Numbered from the stretch's first letter, positions 1-8,020 are shown. The stretch is 64,000 nucleotides of DNA from an uncultured Pelagibacteraceae bacterium (GCA_902526005.1 CABZIW010000002.1:186001-250000), one strand, 5' to 3'. The notes: generated from the sequence alone by a model not told the origin. Made by a program: numbers and translations.

Positions 1-372
1 TGGTTTATTTGGAAACCGTTGTTTGCCTCAACAGTAAATTATGAGCTCGCTGAAGCCGAGGGCATGAATCCGGAGAGAGTAAATGCAATTTTCACGATTT
101 TGCTAGCCGCACTTATTGCGATTTCAATAAAAATGGTTGGATTATTACTGATTACTGGAATGCTGATTATCCCTACAACAATGGCTCGTAATTTATCTAA
201 TAATCCAAAACAGATGGTTATTTTATCAATTATTGGCGGTCTTTTATCAGTGTTTATTGGATTATATACTTCATTTGAAATTAACACGTCTTCGGGACCA
301 ACAATAGTTGTAGTTGCGCTAATTTTATTTATCTTATCATTAATAGGAATCAAAAAAAGAAACTATGAATAA
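1..372 (+). CDS. znuB: Zinc/manganese ABC transporter permease, C-terminal part (ZnuB-like)
   Basis: Partial gene; the 5' end lies outside the window, and the reading frame is open from base 1. The visible 123 residues hold at least three hydrophobic membrane segments, including a run of Ile/Leu/Gly with the GLLLITGMLIIPTTMAR stretch typical of the ABC-3 family (ZnuB/MntB). Such permeases form the inner-membrane channel for Zn(II) delivered by a ZnuA-type binding protein. The stop codon overlaps the start of the following zur gene by 8 nt, so the two are co-transcribed and translationally coupled. That coupling is the main reason to favour zinc over manganese. A TTG at base 19 is not the true start. 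Confidence 0.85.
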   Translation, partial: WFIWKPLFASTVNYELAEAEGMNPERVNAIFTILLAALIAISIKMVGLLLITGMLIIPTTMARNLSNNPKQMVILSIIGGLLSVFIGLYTSFEINTSSGPTIVVVALILFILSLIGIKKRNYE

Positions 373-787
373 GAAGAGTAAATCATTATCAAAAAATCAA
401 AAAATTGTTTTGGACTTCATTCAGAAGAATAAAAAGCCTGTTAAAGCATATTCAATCTTATCTAATGTTCAAAAAAAAGGAATTAATGCACCTCCCCAAG
501 TTTACAGAGCATTAGACAAATTAATTAAAATTGGAAAAATTCATCGAGTTGAGAGTCAAAATTCATTTGTTGCTTGTAAAATTTCAAACTGTGACACACC
601 CCATAAAACTGTTTTTTCTATTTGTAATTCTTGTGAAATTGTCTCTGAAATCAATGATCCAAAACTATTTAAAAATTTAAAAGATTTTAGAGATAAAGAT
701 GGAACAGTATTTGATGGATATAATTTAGAGTTTTTTGGAACTTGTAAATCTTGTAAAAATAAACAAATTGAAAATACGAAGCATTAA
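365..787 (+). CDS. zur: Fur-family zinc uptake regulator Zur
   Basis: A 140-residue Fur-superfamily repressor. The N-terminal winged helix (about residues 10-65) contains the 'PPQVYRALDKL' recognition region. The dimerisation half carries two CxxC pairs, C87/C90 and C127/C130, which form the structural zinc site of the family. C71, C76 and H80 lie where the sensory zinc ligands of Zur proteins usually sit. With Zn bound, Zur represses zinc-uptake genes. Context supports Zur over Fur: it overlaps the zinc permease gene by 8 nt and a canonical Zur-box palindrome lies 6 nt after its stop codon, ahead of a zinc-binding protein operon. The later His ligand seen in E. coli Zur is not obvious. Confidence 0.9.
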   Translation: MNKKSKSLSKNQKIVLDFIQKNKKPVKAYSILSNVQKKGINAPPQVYRALDKLIKIGKIHRVESQNSFVACKISNCDTPHKTVFSICNSCEIVSEINDPKLFKNLKDFRDKDGTVFDGYNLEFFGTCKSCKNKQIENTKH

Positions 788-795
788 AATATAAA
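768..795 (+). promoter_or_regulatory. Putative sigma-70 promoter of the zinc operon
   Basis: TTGAAA at 768-773 and TATAAA at 790-795 are each one mismatch from consensus and separated by 16 nt. The -35 lies inside the end of zur. The predicted start point falls within the Zur palindrome at 793-813, so bound Zur would block initiation. Confidence 0.45.
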
Positions 796-813
796 TGTTA
801 TAAAATAACATTT
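793..813. promoter_or_regulatory. Zur box (perfect palindrome)
   Basis: The half-site AAATGTTAT (793-801) and its exact reverse complement (805-813) are separated by AAA. This closely matches the gammaproteobacterial Zur operator, whose halves are also AAATGTTAT-like. It sits between zur and the ZrgA-like gene and overlaps the predicted -10 region, which predicts zinc-dependent repression of the 871-3901 operon. Confidence 0.85.
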
Positions 814-870
814 TTCTAGACACCTAAATATTTTTTCAATAAGATTTTTAAAAAATTCTCAGGAGATAAA

Positions 871-1500
871 ATGAAAAAAAGTATTTACTATTCACTATTA
901 ATGTCTGCGATGATGTCAGTTGCAGCCGCAGAAGAAACAAGGCAAGTTGACAAGCATGAACATGGGGTCGGTGAGTTAAATATTGCTGTAGAAGGCAGTG
1001 CCATAAATCTAGAGTTTATGATACCTGGCGCAGATATTGTTGGGTTCGAGTATGAAGCAAAAAGTGATAGTGATATAGCATTGGTAAATACAGCTCTTTC
1101 TAAGTTTCAAGATTTTGAAAACATCTTTACTTTATCTAGCAGTGGAAATTGTAATTTAGTCGATGCTGAAATTGAAATAAATCAGGGAGATGATCATGAA
1201 GATGAGCATGATCATGAAGATGAGCACGATCATGAAGATGAGCATGAGCATGAAGATGAGCACGATCACGAGGATGAGCACGATCATGATGAACATGAAG
1301 AAGAAGCTCACAATGAGTTTGTTGCTCACTATTCATTTACTTGCGGTAATGTAAAAGAAATTGACAGAATAGATTTTCCATATTTTACTACTTTTCCTAA
1401 CTCTGGAGAGCTTGAAATACAATTTGTATCTGAAGTTGGATCCACGAGTTTTGAAGTGGAAGGAGATAAGCCTTTCATAGATTTAAAAGGGAAAATCTAA
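871..1500 (+). CDS. zrgA: DUF2796 periplasmic zinc-binding protein, ZrgA-like
   Basis: A 209-residue exported protein with a signal peptide of about 20 residues ending at AAA. An HEHG motif follows the mature N-terminus, as is usual in DUF2796. Residues 107-147 form an acidic His-rich loop containing five tandem six-residue DHEDEH units, a clear metal-binding sink. In Vibrio, ZrgA is the zinc-binding component of a Zur-regulated uptake system, and the Zur box directly upstream matches that here. A good AGGAG lies 5 nt before the ATG. It is followed without a gap by an ABC ATPase, a permease and DUF3299. Zinc binding is well supported; the direction of transport for the whole operon is inferred from the Vibrio system. 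Confidence 0.85.
   Translation: MKKSIYYSLLMSAMMSVAAAEETRQVDKHEHGVGELNIAVEGSAINLEFMIPGADIVGFEYEAKSDSDIALVNTALSKFQDFENIFTLSSSGNCNLVDAEIEINQGDDHEDEHDHEDEHDHEDEHEHEDEHDHEDEHDHDEHEEEAHNEFVAHYSFTCGNVKEIDRIDFPYFTTFPNSGELEIQFVSEVGSTSFEVEGDKPFIDLKGKI
1192..1281 (+). repeat. In-frame 18-bp tandem repeat coding for DHEDEH units
   Basis: Five consecutive 18-bp units (residues 108-137 of the ZrgA-like protein) encode DHEDEH with one D-to-E variant. Third-position differences (cat/cac, gat) show that selection preserves the residues rather than the DNA. Copy number could vary between strains by slippage. Confidence 0.9.
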
Positions 1501-2187
1501 TTGGATGAAAATATTATTAAAATTGATTCTGTAAGATTTTATTGGTCAAAAAAAAGTAGATTTAAAATATTTGTCCCCAATTTCGAGATCAATAAAGGTG
1601 AAAAGGTTCTTTTGTTGGGAGAGAGTGGCTCAGGCAAGACAACTCTTCTTTCATTAATTTGTGGGTTTTTAAATCCTTTAAGTGGGAGCATATCAATTAA
1701 TGGAAGTACGATAAATAAGCTATCTTCTAAAACTAAAGATGAACATCGAGCAGATAATATAGGTATTATTTTTCAGCAATTTAATCTGCTCCCATATGCA
1801 AATGTTATAGATAATATTGTTCTGCCTCTATATTTCTCAAAAGTAAGGTCTGCTAATGTAACTAATCAAAGAGAGTCGGCCTTAAATCTTTGCAAACAAT
1901 TGAGATTACCTGATGATATTGATCAATATAAAGCAAGTAGTCTTAGTGTTGGGCAGCAACAAAGAGTAGCCGTGGCAAGGGCATTGATAGGCAATCCTTC
2001 CTTAGTTATTGCAGATGAACCCACATCTTCACTAGATACAGATGCACAACAAATTTTTTTAGACCTCATGTTTGAACAGATTTCGAATAACAAATCAACT
2101 TTACTTATGGTATCTCATGATAGATCGCTTGCTAAACGATTTGATCGATTAATAGATATCAATGAAGTGTTAACCCGAGAAGATTAG
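1501..2187 (+). CDS. ABC transporter ATP-binding protein, LolD/MacB type, zinc operon
   Basis: A 228-residue ABC ATPase. Walker A GESGSGKT lies at 40-47, a Q-loop region around IIFQQFNLLPYANV, the signature LSVGQQQ near 149, Walker B ending in D172-E173, and the H-loop in MVSHD. The length and the FQQFNLLP motif are typical of the LolD/MacB/FtsE class, which works with FtsX-fold permeases such as the next gene. The start is TTG, directly after the ZrgA stop; there is no in-frame ATG before the conserved N-terminus, and AAAGGG precedes it. It probably energises the ZrgA-linked zinc system in the inner membrane. Confidence 0.88.
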   Translation: MDENIIKIDSVRFYWSKKSRFKIFVPNFEINKGEKVLLLGESGSGKTTLLSLICGFLNPLSGSISINGSTINKLSSKTKDEHRADNIGIIFQQFNLLPYANVIDNIVLPLYFSKVRSANVTNQRESALNLCKQLRLPDDIDQYKASSLSVGQQQRVAVARALIGNPSLVIADEPTSSLDTDAQQIFLDLMFEQISNNKSTLLMVSHDRSLAKRFDRLIDINEVLTRED

Positions 2188-2189
2188 AT

Positions 2190-3440
2190 ATGTTGTTAAA
2201 ACTTTCATTGAGTTCTCTCTACGCAAGATTAGTAACTGTAGGCATGACTGTTATTGCAATTTCTTTTTCTCTAATGCTTTACATGAGTGTAGAAAAATTA
2301 AGAACATCTGCTTACACAAGTTTTACAGATACAATTTCTCAAACAGACTTAATTATTGGTGCAAGAGCAAGCTCAGTTCAATTGATGCTCTACTCTGTAT
2401 TTAGGATTGGCAATGCTACCAATAACATCACCTGGGAAAGCTACTTGGATGTTGTGAATAAAGAAGAAGTTGATTGGGCAGTGCCAATTTCACTTGGTGA
2501 CAGCCATAAAGGTTTTCGGGTTATGGGAACAAATAAAGATTTCTTTGCTCGTTATAAGTATAGAGGTGGTCAATCAATTAATATTGATAAAGGATACTTA
2601 TTTGAAGATCTTTATGACGTAGTGTTGGGTGCTGGAGTAGCTGAAAAACTAGGATATGACATAGACACGCCGCTAATCGTAGCGCATGGCCTTCAATCAT
2701 TTTCAGAGCATGACGATCAACCATTCAGAGTATCTGGAATATTAGAAAAAACGGGAACGCCAGTAGACAATACTGTGATTGTGAGTTTGGCCGCAATTGA
2801 AGCAATACATGTTGATTGGTCTACTGGAGCAAAAATTCCTGGGCAAGAAACACCCATTGAAGAAATCCGAAAAATGGACCTTACTCCTAAAAATATTACT
2901 GCCGCTCTCATTGGAGTGAAATCAAAATTAACAATCTTTAATCTTCAGCGATGGATCAATGAATACCCTGAGGAGGCAATGACAGCAATTCTACCTGGTG
3001 CAGCGCTACAGGAACTCTGGCGTGTTGTTGGTGTGGTTGAAAATTTATTATTAGGCATATCAATTGTTGTCATATTTACAACATTGATTGGAATGACAGC
3101 TATCATGTTTTCAAGTTTAAGTGAGAGAAGACGAGAAATGGCAATTTGGAGGGCTATGGGAGCATCACCTAGAACAGTTGTTGGGCTGTTGATGCTTGAA
3201 GCAATTTTTATATCAGTGCTAAGTATATTGTTAAGTGTTATTTTATTATTCTTCTCATTATCTATTTTACAACCTTGGATCGATTATAATTATGGTATCT
3301 TGGTGAATGTTGAAATGTTATCTTTACGAGATATGTATGTTTTTATGACATTTATTTTTGCATCTATACTAGTCAGCTTATTGCCTGCAATTAGAGCGTA
3401 CTGGTTTTCAATAAATGATGGGATGACAATCAAAATCTGA
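2190..3440 (+). CDS. FtsX-family ABC transporter permease, zinc operon
   Basis: A 416-residue permease in the LolC/MacB layout: an N-terminal membrane helix (about 13-33), a large periplasmic MacB-like domain (about 40-280), then three C-terminal helices (about 285-310, 330-360 and 380-405). The segment RRREMAIWRAMGASPRTVVGLLMLEAI after the second helix is the typical FtsX coupling region that contacts the ATPase. It starts 2 nt after the ATPase stop and its TGA overlaps the next ATG. The combination with a ZrgA-like protein and DUF3299 matches the Vibrio zrg operon. Such mechanotransmission permeases usually act on periplasmic partners, so what it does in zinc uptake is uncertain. Confidence 0.87.
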   Translation: MLLKLSLSSLYARLVTVGMTVIAISFSLMLYMSVEKLRTSAYTSFTDTISQTDLIIGARASSVQLMLYSVFRIGNATNNITWESYLDVVNKEEVDWAVPISLGDSHKGFRVMGTNKDFFARYKYRGGQSINIDKGYLFEDLYDVVLGAGVAEKLGYDIDTPLIVAHGLQSFSEHDDQPFRVSGILEKTGTPVDNTVIVSLAAIEAIHVDWSTGAKIPGQETPIEEIRKMDLTPKNITAALIGVKSKLTIFNLQRWINEYPEEAMTAILPGAALQELWRVVGVVENLLLGISIVVIFTTLIGMTAIMFSSLSERRREMAIWRAMGASPRTVVGLLMLEAIFISVLSILLSVILLFFSLSILQPWIDYNYGILVNVEMLSLRDMYVFMTFIFASILVSLLPAIRAYWFSINDGMTIKI

Positions 3441-3901
3441 TGAGTAAATTAAAATATTTAATATTACTTTTATTATTTATCACAACCGTCGCATATGCTG
3501 TTCCCAAAGAAATAGACTGGGATGATTTGATTCCATGGACTTCAGTCTTTAGTCCCGGAGAAGTAAAATTCAACAAAAGCTTGGTTGATAAAGAAGTTAA
3601 AATACCAGGATATGTTCTTCCTTTAGATACATTTGGACGAGGCGTGAATAGCTTTCTGTTGGTTCCATATATTGGAGCATGCATTCATGTTCCACCTCCA
3701 GCACCTAATCAACTGGTTTATGTTGAAGCAGAAAACCCATGGGAAGGTTTAGCGTGGTGGGAACCTGTTTATGTTACTGGAAAAATGAAAATAGAAACCC
3801 AAAACATCGAAGACCTTGCGGTTGTCGGCTATGAGATGGCTGCAAGTAATATTGAATATTACCGAGGAGAAACTGGTGTTCATGGGTTTTTTGACTGGTA
3901 A
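3440..3901 (+). CDS. DUF3299 exported protein, last gene of the zinc operon
   Basis: A 153-residue protein with a signal peptide (about 1-20, hydrophobic LILLLLFITTVAYA). The mature part matches DUF3299 in its 'IPGYVLPLD' and 'LLVPYIGACIHVPPPAPNQ' motifs. A conserved Cys-x-His next to PPP suggests metal or haem handling. DUF3299 proteins are repeatedly found with DUF2796 and FtsX-type ABC genes. The start overlaps the permease stop (TGATG). The molecular role is unknown; periplasmic metal insertion or metal sensing is a guess from context. Confidence 0.8.
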   Translation: MSKLKYLILLLLFITTVAYAVPKEIDWDDLIPWTSVFSPGEVKFNKSLVDKEVKIPGYVLPLDTFGRGVNSFLLVPYIGACIHVPPPAPNQLVYVEAENPWEGLAWWEPVYVTGKMKIETQNIEDLAVVGYEMAASNIEYYRGETGVHGFFDW

Positions 3902-3907
3902 CAGCGT

Positions 3908-4348
3908 TTACTCATATCTACTGTTATAGACATCTTGTATTTGTACTGGCCATTCTTGTCTGATGTAAGTGATCAGCTGCCAAACCTCATCTTCACTTAA
4001 GCTGTCATTGCCAAGCATCTTTCCCTCATAATTTGGATCGAAACTTGGAAAGCCATATTTAATAACTTGAAATAAATATTCTGGTGAATGGTGCCACGTG
4101 TGACCAGTACCATTTAATGGTGGGGCTAGCCGATGTCCATCTTCATCTAGAGTATTTTGCCAACCTTCTTGACCTTGTAAATTAACCCCATGACAGGAAG
4201 CACAATTATTTTGATATGCGGCTATAGTTTCAGGATGAATTGGCTTTTGAGCTTGTGCAACTTCTTTTTCTATCGTTTGATTGCTAAAGGCCTGATATAA
4301 AAAAAAAGCAATAATTAATGCAACTATAATTAGTACAACTGTTCTCAT
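3908..4348 (-). CDS. Membrane-anchored class I c-type cytochrome
   Basis: A 146-residue protein with an N-terminal hydrophobic anchor (about 4-19) and one CxxCH haem-binding motif, C49-A-S-C52-H53. The likely axial methionine is in the later 'GKMLGNDSLSEDEVWQLITYIRQEW' region, typical of small monohaem cytochromes c. It should carry electrons on the periplasmic face of the inner membrane. It is convergent with the zinc operon with only 6 nt between stops, and 44 nt downstream of the aldehyde dehydrogenase gene on the same strand. Its partner oxidase or dehydrogenase is not in the window. Confidence 0.88.
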   Translation of the reverse strand: MRTVVLIIVALIIAFFLYQAFSNQTIEKEVAQAQKPIHPETIAAYQNNCASCHGVNLQGQEGWQNTLDEDGHRLAPPLNGTGHTWHHSPEYLFQVIKYGFPSFDPNYEGKMLGNDSLSEDEVWQLITYIRQEWPVQIQDVYNSRYE

Positions 4349-4392
4349 AAAAATGTATTTAGTAAAATAAAAATTCTTTTTAAATTTTCAAT

Positions 4393-5898
4393 TTATTTCT
4401 TATACATTTCCTCGTCAGAATACGGAAACCACCAGAAATCTTGTGGCTGACAATCAGGATCGATCATGACAGTTTTAGTATCTCTGAATGTCTCTAATCC
4501 TTCCGCACCTAATTGTCGACCCATACCAGAAAGCTTCGTTCCACCAAAAGGGCCAGCATCATTATCAAGCAAAGGTGCATTCACCCAGACCATACCAGCC
4601 TGGAATTGTTCTGAAGCACGAATTCCCTCTGATAAATCTTTTGTATAAATGTTAGCACCAAGTCCATATCTAGAATTATTTGCTTTTTCCATAGCTTCTT
4701 CAAAACTTGATACTTTACAAATCGGCGCTACTGGACCGAAACTTTCATTGTTAAATATGCTCATTTCATCGTTGCAATCAACCAGTACAGTTGGTGCAAC
4801 AAACCAGCCTTTATTAAACTGACTAAGTCGCCCTCCACCCTCAACAGCTTTTGCACCTTCATCTAAAGCTTTGTGTAAAACGTTCTCATATCGGTCTCTT
4901 TCTTTAGATGAAACAATTGGGCCCATATCTACTTTATCAAGACCATTACCAACTCTAATTTTTTTTGTTTCTTCAATTAATTTTTCAACAAACTCATCAT
5001 GAATTTTTTCATGCACAAAAAATCTTTCAGCTGAAACACATATTTGTCCACAGTTCATATAAGCAGAAAATGCAGCGGCTCGTGCAGTAATATCCATCGG
5101 AGCTGACGGCATAACAATAAATGGATCATTTCCTGAATTTTCAATTAATGATCTTTTCATAAGTTCACCACATTTAGAGGCAATACTTACCCCAACTGGA
5201 ACGCTTCCTGTAAATGCAACCATGTGCGTATCTTTATGTTCAACCAATGATTTTCCAGCTGCAGCTTCGCCTGTTACAACTTGAAACAATCCATCTGGTA
5301 AAGCTTTGAAAGCTTCAGCAAATAACAGTGTAGTTAGAGATGTGTATTGTGAAGGCTTGATAATGACAGCATTCCCCGCAGCCAATGCAGCACTTGCTTC
5401 CCATGCAAGCAATACCATTGGATAATTAAATGGTAAGATTAAAACGCATGTACCCAAAGGTTGTTTGAGTGTGTAATGAAACTGTCCTTCAACAGCAGAG
5501 CCAATAACTTTTCCTGTTTCACCTCTGCCCATCTCTGCATAAAAACGAATATTGTGAATACTCCAATGAACTTCATCCATTGATTCTTTATAAGGTTTTC
5601 CCATTTCTCTTGTCAGTGCTTCAGCGAATAGTGGAGCCATTTCACCCATCTTGTTTGCAACCTCATGCAAAACATGACTTCGATCAAGTGGTGATTTTTG
5701 ATTCCAGGCCTTTTGAGCTTTGTTTGCAATCGATATAACTTCATCAATTTCAGATTGTGAAGTCTCAGGAATTTCTCCAATCTTATTTTCAGTTGCAGGG
5801 TCAATAACATCAATAGATTCCGTTGATTGACTTTTATAAAATTTACCATCCATATATATTTTGGAACTGATTTCACTGAAACGATCTAAAACTGACAT
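4393..5898 (-). CDS. NAD(P)-dependent aldehyde dehydrogenase
   Basis: A 501-residue ALDH-superfamily enzyme. N158 in PFNYP, the FTGS nucleotide-binding motif (229-232), the general base E253 and the nucleophile C287 in GQICVS are all present. The usual ELGG segment around E253 reads ENSGNDPFIV; the NDPFIV tail resembles succinate-semialdehyde dehydrogenases with SDPFIV. A semialdehyde substrate is therefore possible, but the substrate cannot be fixed from sequence. It is followed on the same strand by the cytochrome c gene and preceded by a 409-bp gap shared with the divergent YadG-like gene. Confidence 0.9.
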   Translation of the reverse strand: MSVLDRFSEISSKIYMDGKFYKSQSTESIDVIDPATENKIGEIPETSQSEIDEVISIANKAQKAWNQKSPLDRSHVLHEVANKMGEMAPLFAEALTREMGKPYKESMDEVHWSIHNIRFYAEMGRGETGKVIGSAVEGQFHYTLKQPLGTCVLILPFNYPMVLLAWEASAALAAGNAVIIKPSQYTSLTTLLFAEAFKALPDGLFQVVTGEAAAGKSLVEHKDTHMVAFTGSVPVGVSIASKCGELMKRSLIENSGNDPFIVMPSAPMDITARAAAFSAYMNCGQICVSAERFFVHEKIHDEFVEKLIEETKKIRVGNGLDKVDMGPIVSSKERDRYENVLHKALDEGAKAVEGGGRLSQFNKGWFVAPTVLVDCNDEMSIFNNESFGPVAPICKVSSFEEAMEKANNSRYGLGANIYTKDLSEGIRASEQFQAGMVWVNAPLLDNDAGPFGGTKLSGMGRQLGAEGLETFRDTKTVMIDPDCQPQDFWWFPYSDEEMYKK

Positions 5899-6307
5899 AA
5901 ATTCTTCCCCTGTTTATTCTCTAAAATTCTAGATAAAAGATGAATACGAGACAACAAATATTATCTGATACGAAGTAAATTTTTAATCTTTTCGGTACCA
6001 GTACAAACGCACCGAAAGGATTTTAGCCACTAATGGAGAAAAACATCAAGCCAAGAAAACCTGTCGCGATCACAAAGCTTGATAAAAGTTTAGGGGTTCT
6101 AGAAAGTTTAAGCTTTGTGGTTGAAGGAATAATCACGAGAGTCGACTCACCGTTGTAGGATTGTCTTCTTATGTACTGAGGTTTCATCTTCGACTTTTTC
6201 ATGTTTGATAGAAACATACCTAAAAAGCAAGGCTCAATTTTGATAAAAATATGTTCAAAACAAGATAGAAGTGTTTATTTTCAAAAATTTGCTGGTATAA
6301 GGAACCG
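5899..6307. other. 409-bp intergenic region between ALDH and YadG-like genes
   Basis: This gap should contain divergent promoters. It holds a possible small minus-strand membrane protein (6023-6217) and a perfect 10-bp inverted repeat, CACAAAGCTT at 6071-6080 with its complement at 6110-6119, around a 29-nt loop. A weaker hairpin has arms at 5987-5996 and 6011-6020 (one mismatch). Near 6296-6301 TATAAG is preceded by TG, an extended -10 that would place a start point at or next to the ATG at 6308. No tRNA or known riboswitch was recognised here. Confidence 0.5.
6023..6217 (-). CDS. Possible small single-span membrane protein
   Basis: A 64-residue reading frame, or 53 residues from the third Met, with a basic N-terminal half (PQYIRRQSY, KLKLSRTPK) and one C-terminal hydrophobic span (LLSSFVIATGFLGLMFFSIS). 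This is the topology of a small inner-membrane protein with a cytoplasmic N-terminus. No strong ribosome-binding site precedes either candidate start, and I do not recognise the family. It lies alone in a 409-bp gap, upstream of the ALDH gene on the same strand. A perfect inverted repeat runs through its coding region, so an RNA function is an alternative. Confidence 0.35.
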   Translation of the reverse strand: MFLSNMKKSKMKPQYIRRQSYNGESTLVIIPSTTKLKLSRTPKLLSSFVIATGFLGLMFFSISG

Positions 6308-7231
6308 ATGCAAAATGTCGTTTCAGTAAAAAATTTATCTAAAACTTACAGTAATCAATTCCAGGCGCTCAATAAAATTAATTTAGATATCAAACAGAAT
6401 GAAATATTTGCACTTCTTGGACCTAATGGTGCAGGTAAAACAACTTTGATTAGTATTATTTGCGGAATTGTAACACCAAGTGTTGGGACAGTTGAGGTTG
6501 GTAACTACGATATTATAAAAGATTATAGAAAAACTAGGTCGCAAATTGGACTTGTACCTCAGGAGCTGACCTTAGAACAATTTGAAATTGTTTATAACAA
6601 TGTGTCCTATACGAGAGGCTTATACGGCAAACCCCCTAATCCTCAACATATTGAAAAAATACTTAAAGATTTAAGTTTGTGGGATAAAAAAGACTCCAAA
6701 ATTAACGAGCTTTCTGGTGGAATGAAGAGACGAGTCTTGATTGCTAAAGCCCTTTCTCATGAACCTTCAGTCTTATTTCTTGATGAGCCAACAGCCGGTG
6801 TTGATGTCGAATTAAGAAAAGACATGTGGGAAGTCATTAAGAATTTAAGAAATAAAGGTGTTACAATAATTTTAACAACTCATTATATAGAAGAAGCAGA
6901 GGCAATTGCTGACCGAGTAGCAGTTATTAATAAAGGTGAGATGATAGTAGTTGATGAGACTTCAAATTTAATAAAAAGTTTGGGTCAAAAAACACTAACA
7001 ATTGATTTGCATGAAACAGTTAAGACATTACCTGAGTCACTAAATAATTATAAACTTACGATAGTTAATGAAGGTTTATCAATTGATTACCAATACGATA
7101 CACAAAGTAAACAAACTGGAATAACCTCTCTCTTACAAGATATGAAAGAAGCTGGATTAAAATTAAAAGATTTAAATACAGAACAAAGTTCGCTTGAAAA
7201 GATCTTTGTAGAATTGGTGAAGGAAAAATAA
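6308..7231 (+). CDS. ABC-2 type exporter ATP-binding protein (YadG-like)
   Basis: A 307-residue ABC ATPase. Walker A GPNGAGKTT lies at 38-46, the signature LSGGMKRR near 136, Walker B is LFLDEPTAGVD, and the switch His is in TTHYIEEAE. The C-terminal 80 residues form the accessory domain typical of the YadG/NatA class. It pairs with the overlapping ABC-2 permease gene (TAATG junction) to make a two-gene exporter. The substrate is unknown; E. coli YadGH is itself poorly defined. AAGGA sits 4 nt before the ATG. An extended -10 (TGGTATAAG) just upstream leaves leaderless initiation as a second option. Confidence 0.9.
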   Translation: MQNVVSVKNLSKTYSNQFQALNKINLDIKQNEIFALLGPNGAGKTTLISIICGIVTPSVGTVEVGNYDIIKDYRKTRSQIGLVPQELTLEQFEIVYNNVSYTRGLYGKPPNPQHIEKILKDLSLWDKKDSKINELSGGMKRRVLIAKALSHEPSVLFLDEPTAGVDVELRKDMWEVIKNLRNKGVTIILTTHYIEEAEAIADRVAVINKGEMIVVDETSNLIKSLGQKTLTIDLHETVKTLPESLNNYKLTIVNEGLSIDYQYDTQSKQTGITSLLQDMKEAGLKLKDLNTEQSSLEKIFVELVKEK

Positions 7232-7992
7232 TGAATTTTTACGCGATCAGAGCAATTTATTTTCATGAAATGGATCGAATGAGAAGAACTCTTTTTCAAA
7301 GCGTGCTTTCGCCTGTGCTTTCAACTTCTTTATACTTCATTGTATTCGGTTCAGTTATTGGGGGCATGATTCCTCAAATTGAGGGAGTTAGTTATGGTTC
7401 ATTTATTGTACCTGGTTTATTAATGCTGACTTTGTTAACTCAAAGTATTTCAAACTCTTCATTTGGAATATTCTTTCCAAAATTTACCGGATCAATTTAT
7501 GAAGTCCTTGCAGCTCCCATTTCCTCTTTAGAAATTATCATTGGTTTTGTTGGTGCCAGTGCAACTAAATCACTTATTGTCGGTGTCATTATACTCATTA
7601 CTGCAACTTTTTTTGTCGAGCTACAAATTCAATACCCCTTGTTAATGTTTTTTCTTCTGGTATTAACTTGTCTTACATTTAGTCTTTTTGGATTTCTTAT
7701 TGGACTGCTCAGTGAAAATTTTGAACAGTTGCAAGTTGTACCACTTATCATCGTCACCCCTTTAGTTTTTTTAGGTGGTAGTCTTTACACCGTTGAAATG
7801 CTTCCAGAATTTTGGCAAAACGTAACTTACTTTAATCCAGTTTTATATCTTGTGAATGGCATGAGATGGTCCTTTTACGGGGCATCTGATATTAATATTT
7901 GGGTCAGTGTAATCTCTCTAATTGCTTTCCTAAGCATCTGTGTTGCTGGCGTGGCAATTGCTATCACAAAAGGCTATGGTACAAAGGAGTAA
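7231..7992 (+). CDS. ABC-2 type transporter permease (YadH-like)
   Basis: A 253-residue integral membrane protein with six predicted helices and the ABC-2 membrane family features, including FGSVIGGMIPQIEGVSYGSFIVPGLLM after the first helix and the conserved C-terminal 'YFNPVLYLVNGMRWSFYG' segment. It forms the membrane part of an exporter with the overlapping upstream ATPase. Its stop codon lies only 10 nt before the tRNA-like gene at 8003, so the RNA may be processed from the same transcript. Confidence 0.9.
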   Translation: MNFYAIRAIYFHEMDRMRRTLFQSVLSPVLSTSLYFIVFGSVIGGMIPQIEGVSYGSFIVPGLLMLTLLTQSISNSSFGIFFPKFTGSIYEVLAAPISSLEIIIGFVGASATKSLIVGVIILITATFFVELQIQYPLLMFFLLVLTCLTFSLFGFLIGLLSENFEQLQVVPLIIVTPLVFLGGSLYTVEMLPEFWQNVTYFNPVLYLVNGMRWSFYGASDINIWVSVISLIAFLSICVAGVAIAITKGYGTKE

Positions 7993-7995
7993 CTT

Positions 7996-8020
7996 CTATT
8001 AAGCCCCTATCGCTTAATAG
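7996..8020 (+). other. Perfect 9-bp hairpin competing with the tRNA fold
   Basis: CTATTAAGC (7996-8004) and its exact complement GCTTAATAG (8012-8020) enclose a 7-nt loop. The right arm uses the D-arm 5' strand and loop of the adjacent tRNA-like RNA, and the left arm takes its first two acceptor bases, so the two folds exclude each other. No T-run follows, so it is not a simple terminator. Confidence 0.6.

Noticed and set aside
1136..1336. Minus-strand His-rich reading frame opposite the ZrgA-like gene
   Set aside because: It mirrors the GAT/CAT-rich tandem repeat of the real gene; no start signals and no independent family.
5987..6020. Hairpin as rho-independent terminator
   Set aside because: The 10-bp stem has one mismatch and a 14-nt loop, and on neither strand is it followed directly by a convincing T-run.
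6308..7992. YadGH ABC exporter as the missing ATPase of the giant-protein export system
   Set aside because: It is an ABC-2 type with separate permease, on the opposite strand and across the tRNA-like gene, not a type I secretion ATPase. A role cannot be excluded but is not supported.
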